DNA of 64,000 nt from assembly GCA_026008535.1 (NCBI GenBank), contig BRKX01000018.1, positions 45,687,588 through 45,751,587 of the forward strand, in the 5' to 3' direction. This DNA is from Perilla frutescens. Its lineage: Eukaryota > Streptophyta > Magnoliopsida > Lamiales > Lamiaceae. A program made the position numbers and the translations under genes. Positions 56,467 to 64,000 of the stretch are shown here, in pieces. How positions within the stretch are numbered: the stretch's first letter is position 1; every line of letters begins with the position of its first letter. Under the pieces are notes generated by a model. It saw only the letters and a list, made by a program, of their open reading frames with translations, searched no databases and was not told the DNA's origin.

Positions 56467-57516
56467 TCACCTCGCCCGTTTCTTGTAAGTTGTCGTCTTC
56501 TTTGGCTTACGATCATCAGCACCATGTGGAGACGAGGCCGGAGGAGCCGGGGCAGTCAGGGCAGACTTCAGAGCTGCTTCAATCAACAAGCTTGTAGTCA
56601 CGGCTGCAACTTTTCCCAGAGCTGCAGCTATCTAAATCCAGTTTCAACAGAATAACGCATCCATCAAATATAGAATTCATCATCTGTGAGTATTCCTTGG
56701 TAAAACATGTTGGCAGCATAAAGAAAACACAGCAAAATTACTCACATAAAGTGATATTAAAGCAGAATGATCTGAAAAATTGCTTGTTTCAGGTTTGAAG
56801 GAAACCATGTACTAGCTAGAACAGGAATAGGTAAAGTATTTGCAGGTTGCAACTCCAAACTAAATTGTTATGAAGAACAAATAGCAGAGATTGAAAAGTA
56901 AAGGTGTGAAGTATAGTTGAAGATTACCGCTGCAATCTTTCCCCGAGCAAATTCCAGCTCCCTCATTAAGGCCTCATTCTACAAAAAAGAAAACAAGAAA
57001 CCTTCCACATAAGTATGCAATCATTTATGAACAAGGCAAAAAAAAAATCATAAGATTGATGATCATTGCCTTCTTTTGCGAGTCCAAGTAAAGGCTTTTG
57101 TAGCTGATGTCGGGACCGGGATTCGGATTGGGACCAGGTATCTCCTCGTTTCTTCGAAAAATCTGTGGAACAAGGTGATTAAAGCCTAGATTTGTGAATA
57201 TGGATGGGGAAATTTATGAAGAAAGACAATGGAGACAAAGTTATGCAACCTTAGACTCGAGATCATCAGCAACTGTAATGAGATAGTCGGCCTTTTCTTC
57301 TAAGCTCCATACATCCATTTCGGGCCGATAGTTGACTACTTGATGAACATGTTCCACGACAGGTTCTGCACCGAGGCTACGAGTAGGTGATCGCAAGCTC
57401 TTGATACGATTGGATCGTCTTGTAACAGCATGATTTTCCACATTCATAGCCTCTGTAGAATTTGAGTTACCAGCAAGAGAATGCAGTTTCTCCACACCAG
57501 ATTTTGTCTCTTTATC
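56467..57516 (-). pseudogene. Decayed unit-2 copy of the unknown-function gene
   Basis: Minus-strand exons 2 (57516-57250), 3 (57162-57070) and 4 (56978-56928) are open, with splice sites and the GC donor preserved. Exon 1 with the start codon is gone: intron sequence runs straight into the 5' leader near 57785. Exon 5 lost its first part and acceptor through a deletion joining positions equivalent to 18265 and 18617 (near 56633). Relative to unit 1, exon 4 is 21 nt shorter in frame, exon 3 has fewer PG/PN repeats, and exon 2 lacks several codons. Without a start and a terminal acceptor it cannot make the full protein. The right TIR of the Mutator-like element lies about 230 bp beyond its 3' end. 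Confidence 0.85.
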
Positions 57517-57549
57517 CTAACACAAAACAAGAGTACAATCAATCTTCTA

Positions 57550-57599
<50 letters not shown>

Positions 57600-58906
57600 G
57601 GCATTAACATCAGCACCATATTTGCAACATACATATAAACTGTGGTTTTTTATGCTTTGCTCCATCTGTATCCTACTCTCTATCTCACACACACTGAGAG
57701 GCATTTACATTAACACCATATTTGCAACATACATATAAACTGTTGGTTTTTTTTTTTATGCTTTGCTCCATCTGCATCCTACTCTCTCTCTCTCTCCCTC
57801 TTCTCTGGTGTTATAGTCTGTTTTAAAATTAGGTTTTTTTTGTGAATGAAGTAAGGCAAGGGAGCATGATTATAATCGCAGAAAATAGAAGAGATGAATC
57901 GTGGCCGTCCATTTGAATATGTGGGTCGCACAGGAGATTTGACTTATGCAAATGGACTCTGCTGCTATTTGCTTCGGTTCAATCAATGTGAATGACTGAA
58001 ATGATCGTTCAAACCAGCCAAACTCGATGCAAGAATTTTTTATTATTATTTTTTAAGCAATTTCGTGGAGTGTCGCGTGAGATCGTTTAACAAATAAAAA
58101 ATTATAATACTATCCGCATCCCATATTCATTTAACTCAATTTTCAAATAAAATATTAAATTTTATTTCTTTCATGTTCACAACTGTCAATAATTTAAATT
58201 TTGCACTCAGTAACAATCATTCAATCCATTATTCAATTAAATATTAATTTCTCTTTTTTTCAATTTACATAAAGTATTTATTATTTTATTTTTTAAATAA
58301 CATATTATTAATAATAATTTTTATTATATTTAAAAAATCATAATTAATTTATTAGATATATTTTTTAAATTCATAATTAAAAAAAATACACATACAATTA
58401 TAAATTCATAAATTTGGGTGAAAGTAGGTTTCAAAATATGAAAAATTTTAGGAGTTGTGATAATAATTTGGGTGATTGGATCCATAACTTAAAATGAAGA
58501 AGAAATGTGAGATTGAGAATTTAGTGAAATAAGATATGTGAGAAAAAGAAAGTCTAGTTGTTTGTAAAAATATACAAATATTAGGCACTATTTATAGAGG
58601 AAAAAAACTATGAATGTTGATATATTTTTTATTTTTTATAATTATATAAATTATTTATATTTTAAATTAATATATATAAAATTAAGTGACACTCAATCAG
58701 AGAGTGCCACGTGTGCATGAAATCGATGGCAACCTCAAGTCGGATAGCCGACCAGGTCGGCTAATTACCATGACATTCTCTCTTTTTTTTATAAAGTTGT
58801 TTGGATGTCACTGCTGGGAATGGTCTAAATTAAAATGTATTATTCTATATGAGTTTGAATTTAAATATTCACTCGTCTTATAAAAAAATTGACTCGTAAA
58901 ACTATC
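57517..58906. other. Remnant promoter and divergent DNA of unit 2
   Basis: 57517-57780 is intron 1 with an internal duplication (gcatttacattaacaccata and neighbours occur twice). About 57785-57990 is the leader and promoter matching 20490-20740, including 'gatgaatcgtggccgtccat'. 58090-58790 has no match in unit 1 and no gene; a (T/A)-rich inserted sequence is likely. Confidence 0.6.
57555..57600. repeat. (CT)n(CA)n microsatellite, unit-2 allele
   Basis: Shorter counterpart of 19770-19826. Confidence 0.9.
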
Positions 58907-59175
58907 TAACAAGAGGATTCTTTGTCCAATTCATTTCGTTCCCTGAAGAGTAAAAATAAAAAAAACCTCATATAATAAATAGTTAAGGAAGTTCCTTTTA
59001 TTATGTTCAAATTAATGAAAATTACAATTTCCGTTGATTGTAACTACATGTTCAAATTAATGAAAAATAAAAAACCTCATTTAATAAATAGTTAAGGAGA
59101 TAAAATGATTTTTTTGATTATTTTTGCTGTACAAAAAGATAATTTCAACATCTCTATTAAATATAAATATTTTTA

Positions 59176-59452
59176 CTCCCTCGATCCTATAACTGTACTC
59201 CATTATTCCTTTTTCATCCATCCCAAAATTATAGTCCATTTGTCTTATATATGTGCATTAATTTTTATTTTATTTTTTTAGCATACCCATATTTAATATT
59301 CTTTGAAATTAAAATCTCTAATCTTTTGAATCAATAAATAATGGTATAATAGGGAAAAAAAAATATTTAATTTTACTTTTCTAAAAACATTAAATGAATT
59401 TTCTTAATATGTGTAAAAAAGGGAGGGGAACTACATTTCTGGAACGAAGGAG
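59176..59452. mobile_element. Stowaway-like MITE, unit 2 only
   Basis: It starts 'ctccctcgatcctataactg' and ends 'catttctggaacgaaggag', with TA on both sides (59174-59175 and 59453-59454). Unit 1 lacks it at the matching place (near 21990). 277 bp, non-coding. Confidence 0.8.
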
Positions 59453-59639
59453 TATATATTCTATTTATAAATTATAGTATTTGGTCAAACTACTATTGCC
59501 TTCGTTCATGAACAAGTGTCATTCTAGCATTTTAATTTTGTTTCACAAAAAATGTCATTCTACAAATTCGAGACAAAAAATTCTCATTTTTCACACATTT
59601 ACCCTCATTCAATGCATTTAAACATCTATATTTAATTGA

Positions 59640-60637
59640 TGGAGGTATATCAATATTAGATCTTAATATCTTATTTATATTATATTTTGGATTTAATTTA
59701 ATTTAATTATATTTAGATTACATCATCAATTGAGAAATTTATCTAATTTAGATTTTATATTTCTTATATTATAAATAGATAGATTTAGATTGTTATTATC
59801 GGAGTTAAAGTTTAATAAAATTGTATTATTTAAGTGCAGTTCGGTATTCTTGAATGAATCAACGATATTGTTCATGTGTTCTTTCGGGTATTCTCAGAGT
59901 CACCGAATTATACACGTTTCTATCTACATTAGTTGATATCCGGAGTCAGTCTACGCTCCGTTCGTTGATCCTAACATATCGATTCATGTGGTTGAATGAT
60001 TCATGGCTGTCAATATCTTCCATGTTTTCTGACAACTTTTCTTTATGATGGTCCACCGCTTTTTGATAAATCTGTGGACATCTTCTCCAGCGAAACTCAT
60101 TTTCTTGATGATTTGAGGTCCATGGGTAGTGACTACGCTGGTCCTTCGATCTTTGATGATAAGATGTTGTTCGTGCTCTATGACGATATTGAGTTGATAT
60201 GTTATCATCTCAATTATGCATGTTCTGAGAATATTGTTACAAATCGTTTTCGACGTGCTTTTCTGAATTCCTATTAGAGGGCAAATTGTGTCAAACTCGG
60301 ATGAATAATGGAAATATATATCAAGATTAGATCTTGATATCTTATTTATATTATATATTTTATTTTATTTTATTTTATTTTATTTTATTTTATTTTATTT
60401 AGATTACATTATCAACTAGGAAATTTATCTAATTTGGGTTTTATATTTCTTATCTTTTATGTTTCTCCTATATTATAAATATATAGGTCTGGATTGTTAT
60501 TAGGGGAGTTGAAATTTAATAAAATTATGTTATTTATGTGCGATTCGCGGTATTCTTGAGAAAATCAACAATATTGTTCTTGTGTTCTTCCGAGTATTCT
60601 CAGAATCAACGGATTATACACGCTTCTATCTGTATCA
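59640..60637 (+). mobile_element. TRIM (terminal-repeat retrotransposon in miniature), 1.0 kb
   Basis: Two LTRs in direct orientation: 59640-59928 and 60309-60637. They start TGGAGGTATATC and TGGAAATATATATC and end TCTACA and GTATCA. They share 'tatattataaatagatag'-like, 'tgtgttctt' and 'attatacacg' phrases. After the left LTR, 'gttgatatccggagtc' resembles a primer-binding site for initiator Met-tRNA (tggtatcagagc type). The internal part is only 380 bp and encodes no retroviral protein. The right LTR has an extra run of about nine TTTTA units. Target duplications are not clear. Confidence 0.8.
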
Positions 60638-61695
60638 TTAACTCATTTAAAATATTCACACAAGGGGGTATTAGGTAATTTAATTCATTTATTAATTTGT
60701 GTGCGTTCATCCAAAATGACATTTATATAGAAATGTAGAGTGTATTTTTTTTATTGCAAGCGATTTTTAAATTTTGTATTATTTTTAAATAAATATTTAT
60801 TTAAATGTGAAAAGTGTATAGTGAGAAATTTATCTCTCACCTTTTCTGAGTGAAGAAAAATATTAGAATACATGCTTGCGTGGGTTTTAGGCTATTTAAT
60901 TTATTAATAGAATAAATATTTTTATTTTCAAAAAAACACAATGGGAGTGATATAAATTTCTCTCTAAACAAAATTTGTGTATGATAAGAATATGAAATCA
61001 TAATAATAATATTGTCTACGTCATTTTCTATTTTGATGTATCTCATTACAACATATATGAACAAGTGTTACTTTATATACCGACATGTATCTGTTGTAAT
61101 CTCTTATATATCATTTACTTTTCTTTTATGACAATGATAATTTATAACTGTTATCTGAAAAATGCACCAAATAAAAATCGTACATACTATAATTTATCCC
61201 TTTTTAAAGGATAACATAAAAATAATGATTTTCACACTAAGTAATTGACATTTCGTATTCGAGGAAAATATTGTCAATTTATTTTCCTTTTCCGTCTATT
61301 AATAAAGTTTGTTTATGATAGATCGCAATTAGGGTTAAAAATGGACCATATCAAGTCGGACTTTGCTTTAAATTAAAAAAAAAAAAAAAACTATTATAGT
61401 GGTATGCATCTGACCTTTTTAATGTAATGAGCCACACTTAAGTCCTTTTAACAACAGAAAAACATAAATGAATATATTATTTACTTTTTAAAGAATAAAT
61501 AGTCTTATTTAATTGTTGGTGCGTGCGCAACACCCGTCGCGCATGGGCCTGCGTGACACACACGCGCCAACAGGTTAGAGGTGAATTTGAACGGGTCAAA
61601 ACCGTTTAATGATTTGTGACCCGTTAAACAATTTGATATGAGTTTTTATCAATAAAAAGGATGGGTCAATATGCCGAAGCTGTTAGCTTTGACTA

Positions 61696-61848
61696 GGGAA
61701 ATTCTACCCTAGTGATTGCGGTATTGCCTCAACCACTAATAAATTTTAATAATTTTTTTATTATCTCTATAATATAATTTTATTATTTTTAAATAATGTA
61801 TTAGTGGTTTGGGTACTACACCCCAAACCAGTAGAGTAGAACTTCCCC
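61696..61848. mobile_element. hAT-type MITE, 153 bp
   Basis: The left end gggaaattctaccct and the right end (reverse complement) ggggaagttctactct are inverted repeats. An 8-bp direct duplication TTTGACTA flanks it (61688-61695 and 61849-61856). Copies A and C of the same block have one uninterrupted 'ttgact' here, confirming an insertion. Confidence 0.88.
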
Positions 61849-61998
61849 TTTGACTATTCCTTACTCAACTTTGAATTTTAAATGAATCTTGAACTATGAA
61901 CAAATGGTGAGTCTATTTTAAGTAAACATATAAAATTACTCTCTAAGTGTTTAAATGTTTATTATTTTATGAGTTTTTATTTGTGTCAAAAAAATTAT

Positions 61999-62034
<36 letters not shown>

Positions 62035-62380
62035 ACACTCTCTCATAATTTTAACCATATAAATATATGGAGAGAAAATTTTATCAACTTTATAAAAAAA
62101 TATAGGCGAATATGATTTTTATTAAAATTTCAAATTTTAATTAGTTGTTATAATAGTTTAAGTTATAATTTTTATTAAAATTTCAAATTTTAATAGTTGT
62201 TATACAAAAATAGAATTGTGACATGCTTTACAAAACCCATGTTTTGATATTTTCATTAACAATTTTAAAAGTTATAATCGATTTTATTAATATTTTAAAA
62301 TATTAATTAATAATTTTAATAAAATATAAATAGTACACATACAAATATAAGAAAAATAAAGTTCTAGAGAAAAATAAACA

Positions 62381-62463
<83 letters not shown>
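62381..62463. repeat. (TAA)n microsatellite, unit-2 allele
   Basis: About 27 units against about 15 in unit 1 (34374-34418). The minus-strand reading as poly-Leu is an artefact of the repeat. Confidence 0.95.
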
Positions 62464-62464
<1 letters not shown>

Positions 62465-63417
62465 TGGGAAGGGTTAATTCGTAATTTTCTTTGTGGATAG
62501 GTTGGGTGCCCATGATTGATTATATAATTCAACCCAAAATTGGATGGGTAAATTATCTTGTAATGGAAGGATTGGAATTCGGGCTCATCATCAATGTTGG
62601 GCTCCAATCTATTGAACTAATTAAATATATGATTCGGTGGGATAATTTTATCAATTCAGCCTAAACTATGACAACCCACCGAATCAAACACACACCAAAT
62701 ATTGTATAGTAGGATCATGTTTAGTTTGCTTGATTAGGCATGATTAATAAGATTATTCAACCCAGTCACATGTTTGATTCACTTAATTGGAGCTTGGTAC
62801 CGAAGATAATTTGGGCACCTATCACCCATTTGAATGATAATTTATCACCCTGATATTGGTGGTGTAAATTTTCATCCAAATGACTTTTATTTCTGAGAAA
62901 GGTGAAATTACCTAACTATCCTCATCCTAAAGAAATTTTGGATCATTCTACCCTTAAATTTTGAGATATTTTCGAAGAAAAAGAAACCATTTTGATTAAT
63001 TGTTCTTGTGCATCAATTAGTCCCCATGTTTGGTTAATTATTTTTTGTGCCTTACTTATTTTCAATTCTAGGTTGTTAAAACAATAATAAATGCAACTTT
63101 AACAATTATTAATGAAAATTTTATATGGAGGACAATTAATTTAAATATTCTCCTATATTTTAATTAAGATTTTTCAATGAAATTAATATATTAACAATCT
63201 ATCCTAAATAATTAAAATGACAATTAAGCAATCAAACACATGATTACTTTTTTATAAACACCACAATCTTACTTTATCCAATTAATTTTATTTCTCTCTT
63301 CAACCAAACCAAACGAAACCTTATTAATATTATTTAATACATGTGATATATAATGATAATCAAAGAATCTCCGATCTCGAATTCTTTCAAGTTTCAACGA
63401 TGAACAAATTATATTAA

Positions 63418-63426
63418 TTGCTATTG
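63418..63426. other. Probable excision footprint of the CACTA-like element
   Basis: The sequence TTG-CTA-TTG lies where unit 1 has TTG-[CACTA-like element]-TTG. The flanks are shared on both sides ('ttcaacga...ttaa' left, 'catgcttcaattttc' right). Two TTG copies with CTA between are what imprecise excision of an element beginning (CA)CTA would leave. Confidence 0.65.
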
Positions 63427-64000
63427 AAACATCATGCTTCAATTTTCTACCTATATTCAATATCACATAGTTAAATTAGATCGTTTGCAGATATTAATTA
63501 TTCAATCTCATATATTAAAATTAGGTGAGATATTTAGACAGTTTGGAGGAATATATACAAGAAAACAAATTATTTTTTGGTCAAATTTTTTTCATAAGAA
63601 ACAAAATTTCTCTCACTTAACAAAACTGATGGCTGGCAGAAATTAGAAATGAAGAATCAATCTCAATTTCAAAGAATCTTGCGGCTGGTTGGCTTCAAAA
63701 TTCCTAGACGAACCAAGAAAGCAAGTGAATGAAAGGGAGAATAACTATTTGAGGAAATACTAAGAGTGAGAAAAAACGCATTTATATTTCATTCCACTAA
63801 TACAGTAAGACGTGACGTGTAAGCTTTGACATCAACCGATATCAATATATGACATTAAATACACGTAACATGCATTAATGATAATGAAACACGAAATGTA
63901 ATAATAAAAACATCACGAACCAAATCCTCTATTTTCTTCTCAACATTTTTTTGGATCATTAATTTCTACTGCTGTCCACATCAACTGTGAACTATGGTCT
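63427..64000. other. End of unit 2 and flanking DNA
   Basis: Matches 42505-42742 up to about 63803, with about 80-90 bp extra in unit 2 (about 63535-63690). Beyond 63803 no similarity within the window and no gene was recognised. Confidence 0.55.

Larger units (their letters stand above)
58907..61695. repeat. Upstream repeat block, copy B (interrupted)
   Basis: It matches 21757-23070 and 29540-30500 but is split by a Stowaway-like MITE (59176-59452) and a segment with a TRIM (59480-60745). The GC-rich pocket is at about 61515-61570. Confidence 0.75.
43020..63803. repeat. Segmental duplication, unit 2
   Basis: A direct, head-to-tail copy of the segment in unit 1. It lacks the CACTA-like element, the retroelement cluster and the 31-32 kb gene. 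It has gained the Mutator-like element, a TRIM and several MITEs. Its copy of the unknown-function gene is decayed. Confidence 0.8.

Noticed and set aside
59854..60277. Frames inside the TRIM
   Set aside because: No Gag or Pol motif; TRIMs are non-coding and these frames start inside an LTR.
62287..62607. Minus-strand frame with a long poly-Leu run
   Set aside because: It is the (TAA)n microsatellite read in one phase; no transmembrane gene.

Overview
This is nuclear DNA of a flowering plant, probably a eudicot. The window is AT-rich and holds intron-containing plant genes: a chloroplast DAR-type GTPase, a small J-domain protein and a P/U-type cyclin. It also holds a nuclear tRNA-His(GUG) and typical plant transposons (Stowaway-like MITEs, Copia and Gypsy fragments, a TRIM, a CACTA-like element and a FAR1/Ulp1-carrying Mutator-like element). 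No species can be named from the sequence.

Layout. (1) 1-13.4 kb is the ordinary gene region: the DAR GTPase (2673-6193, +, 9 exons), the J-domain protein (7385-9277, +, 4 exons) and the cyclin (10567-11418, -, 2 coding exons with a long 5'UTR intron). (2) 13.4-17.3 kb is intergenic, with MITEs, and ends at the tRNA-His (17179-17250). (3) From just downstream of the tRNA to the end of the window lie two head-to-tail copies of one ancestral segment, unit 1 (about 17290-42742) and unit 2 (about 43020-63803), each swollen by different transposons. Unit 1 has an apparently intact five-exon gene of unrecognised function (18118-20372, -). It also has an inverted promoter/exon-1 fragment of that gene near 24 kb, a Copia RT fragment abutting a Gypsy integrase with its 3' LTR, a single-exon ORF at 31376-32053, and a 7.1-kb CACTA-like element (35389-42501). 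Unit 2 has a decayed copy of the gene (56467-57516), a 12.2-kb Mutator-like element (44078-56233) just 3' of it, a TRIM and several MITEs.

The two units act as pre-insertion references for each other, so several transposon boundaries can be set to the base. The Mutator-like element is flanked by 9-bp AATTACCCC repeats, and unit 1 has a single AATTACCCC at the matching place. The CACTA-like element has 3-bp TTG flanks, and unit 2 has TTG-CTA-TTG at the matching place, which looks like an excision footprint.

Most notable. Inside the Mutator-like element, the DUF1985 half of its DUF1985/Ulp1 gene is present twice as a near-perfect inverted repeat (arms about 1.7 kb, spacer 94 bp). It splits the gene from its Ulp1 half. 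Its architecture is that of a natural hairpin-RNA locus, resembling maize Mu killer. The CACTA-like element carries intron-containing fragments of two unrelated host genes on the same strand: a GT64 glycosyltransferase and the Golgi tethering subunit COG6. It also carries a third, unidentified exon-like stretch.

The host genes show no operon-like cooperation. All functions are inferred from protein motifs and family knowledge; no database search was possible.
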